Shown here: positions 18,044 to 26,470 of the stretch, in pieces
Layout of the letters: every line of letters starts with the position of its first letter
How positions within the stretch are numbered: position 1 is the first letter of the stretch
NCBI RefSeq assembly: GCF_019429525.1
Contig: NZ_JAHXZL010000001.1
Coordinates: 124,001-188,000, forward strand
Reading direction: 5' to 3'
DNA: 64,000 nucleotides
Source: Sphingomonas folli
Lineage (GTDB): Bacteria; Pseudomonadota; Alphaproteobacteria; Sphingomonadales; Sphingomonadaceae
The notes under the pieces: generated by a model
Database searches by the model: none
What the model was told of the DNA's origin: nothing
The model's input: the letters and a program-made list of their open reading frames with translations, nothing else
Made by a program: the position numbers and the translations under genes

Positions 18044-19744
18044 CTAAGCCAGCAGCGTCTCCGGCTCGCGCGCGAGCAGGTGCACGACGTCCCTGCCTGG
18101 CCGCGCCACCTGCCGCACACCCGCCCCGCGGAGCGCCGCTTCGTCGACTGCGCCGCCGCCCAGCTCGACCCGCACGCGGCCGGCGTGGACGCTGGCGCCG
18201 CGCACGTTGCCGGCGCCGCCGAGTGCGGCGAGCAGCGCGGGTGCCAGCGTCACCGCCGTCGCGGCGGGGGCGGGCGCCTCGGCCGTCGCGACCGGCGTGC
18301 CGCCACCCGCCGCGAGCGCGTCCCGGATCTCGACCGCGACGCTGTCGGCGACGGGCCCGAGCACCACCTGCAGCGCGGTCGGGGAGGGGCGGATCACCCC
18401 GCGCGCGCCGAGCGCCTTGAGCGCGGCCTCGTCCACCGCCGCCTGGTCGCGCACCCCGAGCCGCAGCCGGGTGGTGCAGGCGCCGACATTGGTGAGGTTG
18501 GCGCCCCCGCCGAGCGCGCGCGCGAACGCCGCGCCGCGCTCACCTACCGCGACCGGGGCCGCGGCCGTCGCGGGGGCGTCGTCGCGCCCCGGCGTCTTGA
18601 GGTTGAGCTTGGCGATGAAGAAGCGGAACAGCGCGTAGTAGAGCACGGCATATACCGCGCCGACCGGCAGCAGCAGCAGCGGACGCGTCGCCTTGGAGAA
18701 GTTGAGGACATAGTCGAGCAGCCCGGCGGAGAAGCCGAACCCCAGCTTCACCCCCAGCGCCGCCATCAGCGACATCGACAGCCCGGTCAGCACCGCGTGA
18801 ACCGCGTACAGCACGGGCGCGAGGAACATGAAGCTGAACTCGATCGGCTCGGTCACGCCGGTCAGTGCCGAGGTGAGCGCGAGGCTGAACAGCATGCCGC
18901 CCACTTCCTTGCGACGGTCTTTCGGTGCGGCGTGGTACATCGCCAGGCAGGCGGCGGGCAGGCCGAACATCATGATCGGGAAGAAGCCGGCCATGAACGC
19001 GCCCGCGCTCGGATCGCCCGCGAAGAAGCGCCGCAGGTCGCCGTTGGCGCCGTGATAGTCGCCCATCACGAACCAGGCGATGTTGTTGATCAGATGGTGT
19101 AGGCCGGTGACGAGCAGCAGCCGGTTGAGCAGCCCGAACAGGAACAGGCCGACGCTGCCAGCGCCGGTGATCGCGTAGCTCAGCTGGTCGATCCCGCTGC
19201 TGATCCCCGCGAAGCCGAGCCCGACCGCGACCGCCAGCACCAGCCCGGCGACCCCGCTGACGATCGGCACGAAGCGTCGGCCGCCGAAGAAGGCGAGATA
19301 CTCGGGCAGCTTCACGGTGGAGAAGCGGTTGTAGAAGCCGCCGCCGACCAGCCCCGAGATGATGCCGATCGGCACGTCGAGCCGAGCGATCGCCTTCGCC
19401 TTCCACGCCGCGACGGCGAGATCGAGGCTCGCGCCGGTCAGCCCGGCGGTGACCTCGGGCGGCACCGTCAGCAGCACCTTCGACGCCTCGGTCGCGACCA
19501 GGAAGCACACCATGCCCGCGAGGCAGGCGGCACCGTTGCCATCGCGCGCGAAGCCGGTGGACACGCCGATCGCGAAGAGGAGCCCGAGATGGTTGAAGAT
19601 CGCGTCGCCCGCCGCGCTGACGAAGGCGATGTTGAGCAGGTCGGGCTGGCCGAGCCGCAGCAGCAGGCCCGCGATCGGCAGCACCGCGATCGGCAGCATC
19701 AGCGCGCGGCCGAGCGGCTGGAGCGTTCCCAAGATCGACTTCAT
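18044..19744 (-). CDS. nagE: PTS N-acetylglucosamine permease EIICB
   Basis: This 566-residue inner-membrane permease should import and phosphorylate GlcNAc to GlcNAc-6-phosphate. It starts MKSILGTLQPLGRALMLPIAV, followed by about ten membrane segments of the glucose-family EIIC domain, then an EIIB domain with the phosphorylatable Cys in VGACTTRLRL. After an Ala/Pro linker comes a second, degenerate IIB-like copy (ALLAALGGAGNVRGASVHAG...) in which that Cys is missing. The frame is open far upstream, but ATG at 19744 overlaps the stop of the EI fusion as ATGA. Sugar specificity is inferred from the nagA and nagB neighbours. Confidence 0.9.
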   Translation of the reverse strand: MKSILGTLQPLGRALMLPIAVLPIAGLLLRLGQPDLLNIAFVSAAGDAIFNHLGLLFAIGVSTGFARDGNGAACLAGMVCFLVATEASKVLLTVPPEVTAGLTGASLDLAVAAWKAKAIARLDVPIGIISGLVGGGFYNRFSTVKLPEYLAFFGGRRFVPIVSGVAGLVLAVAVGLGFAGISSGIDQLSYAITGAGSVGLFLFGLLNRLLLVTGLHHLINNIAWFVMGDYHGANGDLRRFFAGDPSAGAFMAGFFPIMMFGLPAACLAMYHAAPKDRRKEVGGMLFSLALTSALTGVTEPIEFSFMFLAPVLYAVHAVLTGLSMSLMAALGVKLGFGFSAGLLDYVLNFSKATRPLLLLPVGAVYAVLYYALFRFFIAKLNLKTPGRDDAPATAAAPVAVGERGAAFARALGGGANLTNVGACTTRLRLGVRDQAAVDEAALKALGARGVIRPSPTALQVVLGPVADSVAVEIRDALAAGGGTPVATAEAPAPAATAVTLAPALLAALGGAGNVRGASVHAGRVRVELGGGAVDEAALRGAGVRQVARPGRDVVHLLAREPETLLA

Positions 19745-22209
19745 CGTGCGAACTCCCGTGCGAGCTGGCGGACCTCGGCGGCCCCCGCGCAGTCGAGCGC
19801 GGCGCGGGCGTGATCGCGCGCGCGGACCATGTCGAGGTCGCGCACCAGCGCCTTGATGTCGGCGACCGCGGCGGGCGCGACCGACAGCTCGGTGACGCCG
19901 AGCCCGACCAGGATCGGCACCGCGAGCGGGTCGGAGGCGAGCCCGCCGCACACGCCGGTCCAGCGCGCGTGGCGCGCGCCGCCCGCGACGGTCTGCTCGA
20001 TCAGGCGCAGCACCGCGGGGTGGAGCCCGTCGAGCGCGCCCGCCACCGCGGCGTTCCCGCGGTCCATCGCCAGTGCATATTGGGTGAGATCGTTGGTGCC
20101 GATCGACAGGAAGTCGGCCTCGAGCGCCAGCTGCGCCGCGGTCACCGCGGCGGCGGGGGTCTCGACCATGATGCCGAGCTCGACCCCGTCGCCGCCGCCG
20201 ACGCGGTCGAGCGCGGCGCGGACCTGGCGCAGCTCGTCGAGCCCGACCACCATCGGCACCATGATGCGGCATTGGCCCATCGGGCGCACCGCGAGGATCG
20301 CGCGCAGCTGGTCGTCGAGGATCTCGGGGTGCGCCAGCCCGACGCGAATGCCGCGGAGGCCGAGCGCCGGGTTTTCCTCGGGCCCGATCGGCAGATAGGG
20401 CGCGGGCTTGTCGCCGCCGATGTCGAGCAGGCGGACGATCACCGGCCTGCCCGCGAGCGCGTCCGCGACCGACTGATAGGCCGCGGTCTGCTCGGCGACG
20501 TCGGGGGCGGTGGTGCGGTCGAGGAACAGCAGCTCGGTGCGGAGCAGCCCGCAACCCTCGGCGCCGTTGGCCGCGGCGACGCGCGCGTCCTCGGCGGAGC
20601 CGCAGTTGGCGACCACCTCGATCCGGGTGCCGTCGGCGGTGCGGCACTCTTCGGCGGCGCGCGCGCGCGCGGCGGCGCGGCGCGCGGTCACGGCGGCGAG
20701 GCGCGCCTCGGCCTCGGCGACCAGCTCGGGCGAGGGCGCGACGTGGAGCAGCCCCTCACTCGCGTCGAGCACGACCCGCGCGCCGTCGGCCAGGTCGCGC
20801 ACCGGTGCGCCGAGTGCCACCAGCGCGGGCAGCCCGCGGGAGGCGGCGAGGATCGCGACGTGCGAGGTCGGGCCGCCGCGCTCGATCGCCAGCCCCGCGA
20901 CGCGGTCCAGGTCGAGCGCCATCAGCTGCGACGGCAGCAGGTCGTCGGCGAGGAGGATCGCGCCCTGGGGCAGCGTCGCGACCTCCTGCTCCACCCCCAT
21001 CAGCCGCGCGATCAGCTGACGCTCGAGGTCGCGCATGTCGTCGGCGCGCTCGGCCAGCCGAGGGTCGCCGCCGGCGCGCAGCGCCTCGGCCTGCGGCCGG
21101 ATCGCGTCGCGCCATGCCCGCGCCGCGCTCGCGCCACCCGCGATCGCGCGGTGCGCGGCGTCGACCAGCGCGGGGTCGGCGAGCATGTCGGCGTGCGCCT
21201 GGAAGATCGCGCGCGCCGGACCGGTCGCGCCCGCCGAGCGCGCGCCGAGGTCGTCGGCGAGCGCGGCGCGCGCGGACTCGAAGCACGCTTCCTCCGCGGC
21301 GATGCCCGCCCCGGCGGCGGGGACGTCGAGGTCGCGCACCTGCCAGCGCGCGACGGCGCCGATCGCGAGACCGGGCGAGGCGGTGACGCCGGCGATGGCG
21401 CCCTCGGGCACCGCGCGCGGCGCGATCGGGGCGGGGGTGGTGGTCGGCCCGCCCGCGTCGAGATCGGTGGCGAGCAGGTCGGCGATCGCGGTGACCGCCG
21501 CCTCGGCGTCCGCGCCGCGCGCCTCGATCGTGAGCGCGTCGCGGTGCGCGACGATCAGCGAGAGCAGGCCGACCGGGCTGCGCGCGCTGGCCGAGCGCTC
21601 GCCCTTTGTGAGCATGACGTCGGCGGTGAAAGTCTTGGCGGCGGCGGCGATCTTCGCGGCGGGGCGGGCGTGGATGCCGTGCGACAGGGCCACCGTCACC
21701 GCGCGGCGGACCGCGGGTCCCTCCCCCGCGTCACTGACCGTCTCGGCGTGAAGCGCCACGAGCGTGAGCAGCGGCGTGCCGAGCGCCACCGCCCCCGCCT
21801 CGGCGCGCTCGGCGATGGTGAAGCGCTCGCCGTTGGTGACGATCACGGGGGTGATCGCCGCCTGCGCTTCCCGCACGATCAGGTCGAGGTCGAAGCGGAT
21901 CAGCGGCTGACCGCGCGTCACCGTCGCGCCCGCCGCGACCAGCGGCTCGAAGCCGCGCCCGTCGAGCGCGACCGTGTCGATGCCGAGATGGATCAGCAGC
22001 TGCGCGCCCTCGGCCGTCTCCAGCGTGATCGCGTGGCCGCTCGGCTGCACCACCAGCACGCGCGCGTCGCACGGCGCCACCAGCGTGTCCCCGGTCGGGT
22101 CGATCGCCAGTCCGTCTCCCAGCATCCGCTCCGCGAAGACCGCGTCGACGACCTCGTCGAGCGGGCTGACCCAGCCCTCCAGCGGTGCGGTCAGCGAGAT
22201 GGTGGCCAT
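19741..22209 (-). CDS. PTS multiphosphoryl transfer protein, EIIA-HPr-EI fusion
   Basis: This 822-residue cytosolic protein carries the phosphate from PEP to NagE in one chain. An EIIA(Glc-type) domain is at about 1-150 with its His in LIHLGIDTV; an HPr domain follows at about 165-255 with His in HGIHARPAAK; Enzyme I fills the rest with GGPTSHVAIL, where the His is phosphorylated, and the PEP site IGTNDLTQYALAMDRGN. With NagE it supplies every phosphotransfer domain needed, so no separate general PTS is required. ATG at 22209 begins MATISLTAPLEGW; longer upstream frames are out of register with the family. Confidence 0.93.
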   Translation of the reverse strand: MATISLTAPLEGWVSPLDEVVDAVFAERMLGDGLAIDPTGDTLVAPCDARVLVVQPSGHAITLETAEGAQLLIHLGIDTVALDGRGFEPLVAAGATVTRGQPLIRFDLDLIVREAQAAITPVIVTNGERFTIAERAEAGAVALGTPLLTLVALHAETVSDAGEGPAVRRAVTVALSHGIHARPAAKIAAAAKTFTADVMLTKGERSASARSPVGLLSLIVAHRDALTIEARGADAEAAVTAIADLLATDLDAGGPTTTPAPIAPRAVPEGAIAGVTASPGLAIGAVARWQVRDLDVPAAGAGIAAEEACFESARAALADDLGARSAGATGPARAIFQAHADMLADPALVDAAHRAIAGGASAARAWRDAIRPQAEALRAGGDPRLAERADDMRDLERQLIARLMGVEQEVATLPQGAILLADDLLPSQLMALDLDRVAGLAIERGGPTSHVAILAASRGLPALVALGAPVRDLADGARVVLDASEGLLHVAPSPELVAEAEARLAAVTARRAAARARAAEECRTADGTRIEVVANCGSAEDARVAAANGAEGCGLLRTELLFLDRTTAPDVAEQTAAYQSVADALAGRPVIVRLLDIGGDKPAPYLPIGPEENPALGLRGIRVGLAHPEILDDQLRAILAVRPMGQCRIMVPMVVGLDELRQVRAALDRVGGGDGVELGIMVETPAAAVTAAQLALEADFLSIGTNDLTQYALAMDRGNAAVAGALDGLHPAVLRLIEQTVAGGARHARWTGVCGGLASDPLAVPILVGLGVTELSVAPAAVADIKALVRDLDMVRARDHARAALDCAGAAEVRQLAREFAR

Positions 22210-22238
22210 GGATGCTCCGGACGGGGGAAGGGGATGGG

Positions 22239-23408
22239 TCAGGCGACGGGCTCGCCGAGCGCCGGCTGGAGCAGCGCGACGCGCTCCGCGCCGCCGACCC
22301 AGGTGCCGAGCGGTTGGAGGTCGGCGTCGAGCCGCACCCAGTCGGCGCGCAGCCCGACGGCGAGCGCGCCGCGCTTCGCCTCCAGGCCGAGGAAGGCGGC
22401 GGGGCTCGTCGCCGCCAGCGCCGCCGCGGTCTCTGGCGCGAGGCCGAGCCGCCGCACCGCGTTGCGCACCGCGCCCGCCATGTCGAGGTCGGAACCCGCG
22501 AGGGTGCCGTCGGCGCCGACGCAGCGACCGTCCTCGACGTGGATCGGCTTGCCCTGCAGCACGAAGTCCTTCCGCGCCGCGCCGACGCACGGCATCGCGT
22601 CCGACACCAGCATGAAGCGATCGACCGGGCGCGCGCGCAAGGCGATGCGCAGCGCGGCGTCGTCGACGTGGAAGCCGTCGACGATGATCCCGCACCAGGC
22701 GCGCTGGTCGTCGAGCGCGGCGCCGACCACGCCGGGCGCGCGATGCACCAGCGGCGACATCGCGTTGAAGAGGTGGGTCACCGCGGTCGCGCCCGCGGCG
22801 AAGGCGGCGGTGGCGGTGGCGTAGTCGGCGTCGGTATGGCCGAGGCACACCCGAACGCCCGACCGCGCCAGCGTCGCGATCTGGTCGGCGCTGACGCGTT
22901 CGGGCGCGAGCGTCACCATCACCACGCCGCGGCGGGGCTGGAGCAGCAGCGCCATCAGCTCGTCGTCCAGCGGCTGGAAGCGCGCGGGGTCGTGGATGCC
23001 CTTGCGCGCGAGGCTCAGCACCGGCCCCTCGACATGCGTGCCGAGCACGCCGGGCACGCCCGCCGCGATCGCCGCGTCGGTTGCGTCGAGCCCGCGCGCG
23101 ATCACCGCGGGGCGGTCGCTGATCAGCGTCGGCATGAAGCCGGTGGTGCCATAAGGCGCGTGCGCGGCGCCGATCGCGGCGATGCCCTCGACCGTGGGCG
23201 TGTCGTTGAAGAGCACGCCGCCGCCGCCGTTGACCTGGGTGTCGATGAAGCCGGGCATCACCCAGCCGCCGTCGAGGTCGACCGCGTCGCGCTCGGCACC
23301 CGCGCGCAGCGCCGCGATCGTGCCGTCGCCGGCGACCTCGATCGTCGCCGCGTCGAGGACCCCGTCGCGCGTCGCGATCCGGCCGTTGCGGAAGCTGTGC
23401 GTCGTCAT
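22239..23408 (-). CDS. nagA: N-acetylglucosamine-6-phosphate deacetylase
   Basis: NagA removes acetate from GlcNAc-6-phosphate to give glucosamine-6-phosphate. The 389-residue amidohydrolase shows VMPGFIDTQVNGGGGV near the N-terminus, THVEGPVL with the metal-binding Glu, LGHTDADYA and VTHLFNAMSPLVHR with metal or substrate His residues, and LVSDAMPCVG containing the catalytic Asp. ATG at 23408 overlaps the stop of the upstream SIS gene as ATGA. The 29-bp gap to the PTS fusion gene fits one operon. Confidence 0.95.
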   Translation of the reverse strand: MTTHSFRNGRIATRDGVLDAATIEVAGDGTIAALRAGAERDAVDLDGGWVMPGFIDTQVNGGGGVLFNDTPTVEGIAAIGAAHAPYGTTGFMPTLISDRPAVIARGLDATDAAIAAGVPGVLGTHVEGPVLSLARKGIHDPARFQPLDDELMALLLQPRRGVVMVTLAPERVSADQIATLARSGVRVCLGHTDADYATATAAFAAGATAVTHLFNAMSPLVHRAPGVVGAALDDQRAWCGIIVDGFHVDDAALRIALRARPVDRFMLVSDAMPCVGAARKDFVLQGKPIHVEDGRCVGADGTLAGSDLDMAGAVRNAVRRLGLAPETAAALAATSPAAFLGLEAKRGALAVGLRADWVRLDADLQPLGTWVGGAERVALLQPALGEPVA

Positions 23409-24463
23409 AGCGTCTTGGTGACCTTGCTGAGGTGGCGCGGCGAGTCCGGATCGAGCCCGCGCGCGACCGAGAGCGCGTTCGCCATGCGGTAGAAGCTCTG
23501 GATCATCAGCACTGGCTCGAGCGCGGGATGGTCGCGCAGCGCCGCGGGACTGCCCGCGCCGTCCCGCGCCGCATCGGCGAGCGCGACGCGGGCGTCGCGC
23601 TGCGCGAACTCGGCCGCCGCCTCGCGGACGCCGTCGCCGGCCTGGTCCGAGGTGGCGAAGGCGATCAGCGGGAAGCCGGCGTTGACGATCGCCATCGGCC
23701 CGTGGCGCACCTCGGCGCTGCTGAACGCCTCGGCGTGGAGCGCGCACGTCTCCTTGAGCTTGAGCGCCGCCTCCTGCGCGATGCCGAAGCCGAGGCCGCG
23801 GCCGATCACGAAAAGGTTGCTGGCGTCGCGAAGCAGCTCGACCACGCCGCTCCAGTCGAGCGCCCAGGCGGCGCCGAGCCGCTCGGGCAGGCGGTCGAGC
23901 GCGTCGGTGAGCGCGGCGTCCTGACTCCACTCGGCGGTGAGCAGCGCCAGCGCGGCGAGCGCGGCGATGTACGACTTGGTCGCGGCGACCGAGCGCTCCG
24001 GCCCGGCCATCAGCGGCACCAGCGTGTCCGCGGCCTCGGCGAGCGGGGAGCTGATGTCGTTGACCAGCGCGACGACGTGCGCGCCCGCCGCCTTCTGCGC
24101 GGCGACGCTGGCGAGCAGGTCGGGGCTGCGCCCGCTCTGCGAGATGGCGATGCACAGCGCGCCCGAGGGGGCGACGTCGGCGGCATAGACCGAGGCCACC
24201 GAGGGCGCGGCGGAGGCGACGGGCACGCCGACCAGCGTCTCGATCAGATACTTGCCATAGGTCGCGGCGTGATCGGACGAGCCGCGCGCGCAGGTGACGA
24301 CCACCGCCGGCGGGGCGGCGCGCAGCCGCTCGCCGAGCGCGGCGAGCGTCGTGCGATTGGCCTCGATCAGCCGCGCCACGGCGGCGCCGGCCTCGGCCGC
24401 CTCGGCGTGCATCAGCGTGGCGCTCGCGTCCTTGGCCGGTGGCTGGTCGGTCGTCGCGATCAT
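23405..24463 (-). CDS. SIS-domain glucosamine-6-phosphate deaminase (NagB-II type)
   Basis: The 352-residue protein has two SIS phosphosugar-binding domains, as in the isomerase half of GlmS but without the glutaminase domain. Visible marks are VVTCARGSSDHAATYGKYLIE, AISQSGRSPDLLASV and the C-terminal EAALKLKETCALHAEAFSSAEVRHGPMAIV. NagB-II proteins of this type replace the classical NagB in many proteobacterial GlcNAc operons, releasing ammonia and fructose-6-phosphate. The operon position next to nagA supports deamination over an isomerase role. A separate promoter region of 69 bp lies upstream. Confidence 0.88.
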   Translation of the reverse strand: MIATTDQPPAKDASATLMHAEAAEAGAAVARLIEANRTTLAALGERLRAAPPAVVVTCARGSSDHAATYGKYLIETLVGVPVASAAPSVASVYAADVAPSGALCIAISQSGRSPDLLASVAAQKAAGAHVVALVNDISSPLAEAADTLVPLMAGPERSVAATKSYIAALAALALLTAEWSQDAALTDALDRLPERLGAAWALDWSGVVELLRDASNLFVIGRGLGFGIAQEAALKLKETCALHAEAFSSAEVRHGPMAIVNAGFPLIAFATSDQAGDGVREAAAEFAQRDARVALADAARDGAGSPAALRDHPALEPVLMIQSFYRMANALSVARGLDPDSPRHLSKVTKTL

Positions 24464-24522
24464 GCTGGGCTCCCCTGCCGCGCGGGACCGTCGCGGCGTG
24501 TCTCAGAGGGTTAAGTTATAAA

Positions 24523-24536
24523 TTGGTATTGTTCAA
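24523..24536. promoter_or_regulatory. Candidate operator before the nagB-II gene
   Basis: TTGGTATTGTTCAA is an imperfect inverted repeat that overlaps the cutC stop, 60 bp before the nagB-II start. It shares GGTATTG, centred identically, with a site before the TonB receptor at 26390-26401. A GntR- or LacI-type amino-sugar repressor site is plausible, but no regulator gene is present here. Confidence 0.4.
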
Positions 24537-25267
24537 GCGGCCTCGTCGCGCAGCATGGCGGCGAGCCGGGCGACGGTCGCACGGTCGGTGGCGTAGCTCG
24601 TCTCGGCGACGAAGCCGAAGCGCCGCAGCGTGGCGTCGGGCGCGCTGGTGCGGGCGACGCGGCACGAGGCGTGGACCTCGCGCGCGCCGGTCGCGAGCAG
24701 CGCCGGGAGCGTGCTGGGCGACACGCCGCTGCCGATCAGCAGGGTGAGGCGGCCGCACGCGGCGGCGACCAGCCGGGTCAGCACGTCGACCGCGTCGACC
24801 GCGCGCGGCGCACCGCCCGAGGTGAGGATCCGGTCGAAGCCGAGCGCGACCGCCTGCTCGAGCGCGGCGAGGGGGTCGGGGGTGAGGTCGAAGGCACGGT
24901 GGAGCGTCGGCGACAGCCCGCTGTCGCGCGCCACCGCGACCCATCGCGCGAGGCAGTCGGTGTCGAGCGAGCCGTCGCGCGCGCTGGCGCCGATCACCAC
25001 GCCGGCGAGCCCGGCGTCGGCCGCGGCGCGGATGTCTTCCTCCACCAGCAGCCGCTCGTCCGAGTCATAGACGAAGTCGCCCGCGCGCGGGCGTGCGAGG
25101 AGATGCACCGGGATCGGCGCCGCCGCCGCCGCGCGGATCAGCGAGAGCGGGGGCGTCAGCCCGCCGACGTCGAGCGCGGCGCACAGCTCGATCCGGTCGG
25201 CGCCGCCGTCCACCGCCGCGGCGACGCCGTGCAGGTCCTCGACGCAGACCTCGAGCAGCCGCCTCAC
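24533..25267 (-). CDS. cutC: CutC family TIM-barrel protein
   Basis: The 244-residue protein starts LLEVCVEDLHGVAAAVDGGADRIELC and has the family markers LIRAAAAAPIPVHLLARPRAGDFVYDSDE, GVVIGA, LTLHRAFD-like (SPTLHRAFDLT) and RILTSGG. CutC was first named for copper tolerance in E. coli, a role later questioned. Here it sits between glycosylasparaginase and the GlcNAc genes, overlapping the former by 4 bp (GTGA, GTG start at 25267). That placement argues for a part in sugar metabolism, which is inference. No metal-binding cluster is obvious. Confidence 0.9.
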   Translation of the reverse strand: MRRLLEVCVEDLHGVAAAVDGGADRIELCAALDVGGLTPPLSLIRAAAAAPIPVHLLARPRAGDFVYDSDERLLVEEDIRAAADAGLAGVVIGASARDGSLDTDCLARWVAVARDSGLSPTLHRAFDLTPDPLAALEQAVALGFDRILTSGGAPRAVDAVDVLTRLVAAACGRLTLLIGSGVSPSTLPALLATGAREVHASCRVARTSAPDATLRRFGFVAETSYATDRATVARLAAMLRDEAA

Positions 25268-26286
25268 GCGCGGTACAGCGAGGGGGCGGGGTGCACCGTC
25301 GTCTTCCCGCGCGGATCGGTCACCGCATAGGTGAAGCCGGGCAGCAGGCAGAAGGCACCGACGTCGCCCTTCGTGTCGAGCGCGAGGAAGCCGACCTGCA
25401 GGCCCCTGATCGCGTCGCCGCGCAGCGCGGCGATGTGGCGCACCACCTCCTCGCACGCGTCCTGCGCCGAGCGGCCGGCGCGCATCGAGGCGACCACGCG
25501 CGCGCTGCCCGCCACGCGCGTCACCTCCTCGCCGACCCCGGTCGAGGTGGCGCCGCCGACGCCGCGCTCGACGTAGAGGCCGGCGCCGACCTGTGGCGAG
25601 TCACCGACGCGGCCGCGGATCTTGAACGCCATGCCAGAGGTGGTGCAGGCGCCCGCCATGCGCCCGTCCTGGGTGCGCGCGAGGAGCCCGATCGTGTCAT
25701 GGTCGAGCGCGCCGCCGGGCGTCCGGTGGCGCGCGCCACCGCCGTAGGTGCCGGTCTCGCTGTTGGCGACGGGCTGGTATTCGGCGGTCTTGAGCCACTC
25801 GCGCCAGGCCTTCTCGGCGGGCGGGGTGAGCAGGTCGACCTTCTCGAAGCCCTGCTCGCGCGCGAAGCGGGTGGCGCCCTCGCCGACGAGGAAGGTGTGC
25901 GGCGTCTTCTCCATGACGCGCCGCGCGACCGAGATGGCGTGGACTGTGTCCTCCAGCGCGGCGACCGCGCCGACCGCGCCGGCGTCGTCCATGATCACCG
26001 CGTCGAGCGTGACACGGCCGTCCCGGTCGGGATAGCCGCCGTAGCCGACCGAGTGGTTCTCCGGATCGGCCTCGGGCACGCGAGCGCCGGCCTCGACCGC
26101 GTCGAGCAGCGTGCCGCCCGCGCGCAGCCGCGCGAAGGCGGCGTCGTTGGCCGCGGCGCCGAAATCCCAGGTGGAGAGCACGCGCACGTCGCGCGCCGGC
26201 GCGGCCGCCACCGCTGCGCCGCGTACCAGCGGCAGCGCGCCGCCGACCGCACCGAGCGTCGCCAGCAAGGATCGTCTCGTCGTCAT
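25264..26286 (-). CDS. N4-(beta-N-acetylglucosaminyl)-L-asparaginase, Tat-exported
   Basis: This 340-residue Ntn-hydrolase splits GlcNAc-Asn, the core linkage left from N-glycoproteins, into aspartate and a GlcNAc amine that becomes GlcNAc. The precursor has a twin-arginine signal (MTTRRSLLATLGAVGG) pointing to the periplasm. The autocleavage site is HDTIG, with Asp197 before the nucleophile Thr198, as in glycosylasparaginase; GRVGDSPQVGAGLYVE and ATSTGVGEE follow. ATG at 26286 has a GGAGGGG ribosome site. It is first in the run aspG-cutC-nagB-nagA-PTS and divergent from a TonB receptor. Confidence 0.9.
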   Translation of the reverse strand: MTTRRSLLATLGAVGGALPLVRGAAVAAAPARDVRVLSTWDFGAAANDAAFARLRAGGTLLDAVEAGARVPEADPENHSVGYGGYPDRDGRVTLDAVIMDDAGAVGAVAALEDTVHAISVARRVMEKTPHTFLVGEGATRFAREQGFEKVDLLTPPAEKAWREWLKTAEYQPVANSETGTYGGGARHRTPGGALDHDTIGLLARTQDGRMAGACTTSGMAFKIRGRVGDSPQVGAGLYVERGVGGATSTGVGEEVTRVAGSARVVASMRAGRSAQDACEEVVRHIAALRGDAIRGLQVGFLALDTKGDVGAFCLLPGFTYAVTDPRGKTTVHPAPSLYRA

Positions 26287-26365
26287 GCGGTCCCCTCCGT
26301 CTCGCCGCGTCGCGGCCCAGCGCACGACAAGCACGGATCGGCGCCGCGGCGCAACCGTCCGCAGG

Positions 26366-26373
26366 ATTGGTAA
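26366..26373. promoter_or_regulatory. ATTGGTAA half-site in the divergent nag promoter region
   Basis: ATTGGTAA here and its exact inverse TTACCAAT at 26439-26446 flank the putative promoter of the TonB receptor. The TTGGTA core also occurs in the site at 24523. The pair is seen directly; binding by a shared regulator is inferred. Confidence 0.3.
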
Positions 26374-26389
26374 CGTCAGTGGTCCTGTC

Positions 26390-26401
26390 AGGTATTGACC
26401 T
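26390..26401. promoter_or_regulatory. Candidate operator before the nag-locus TonB receptor
   Basis: AGGTATTGACCT has inverted AGGT/ACCT ends and shares GGTATTG with the site at 24523-24536. It lies 70 bp before the receptor ATG and 104 bp from the divergent glycosylasparaginase ATG, so it could control both. Confidence 0.4.
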
Positions 26402-26470
26402 TTGTGGCAGATTGATGAATTAGGGGCGAAAGTAAGCTTTACCAATGAAAACAAAGTAGAGGGTCCGCCG

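Noticed and set aside
19810..22824. A 1000-codon plus-strand frame opposite the EIIA-HPr-EI gene
   Set aside because: It is antisense to a confidently identified gene and has only low-complexity Arg/Gly/Ala sequence.
26402..26470. An upstream start for the nag-locus TonB receptor
   Set aside because: It would put 23 residues (MWQIDELGAKVSF...) before the signal peptide and cover the promoter motifs; ATG 26471 gives a proper signal.
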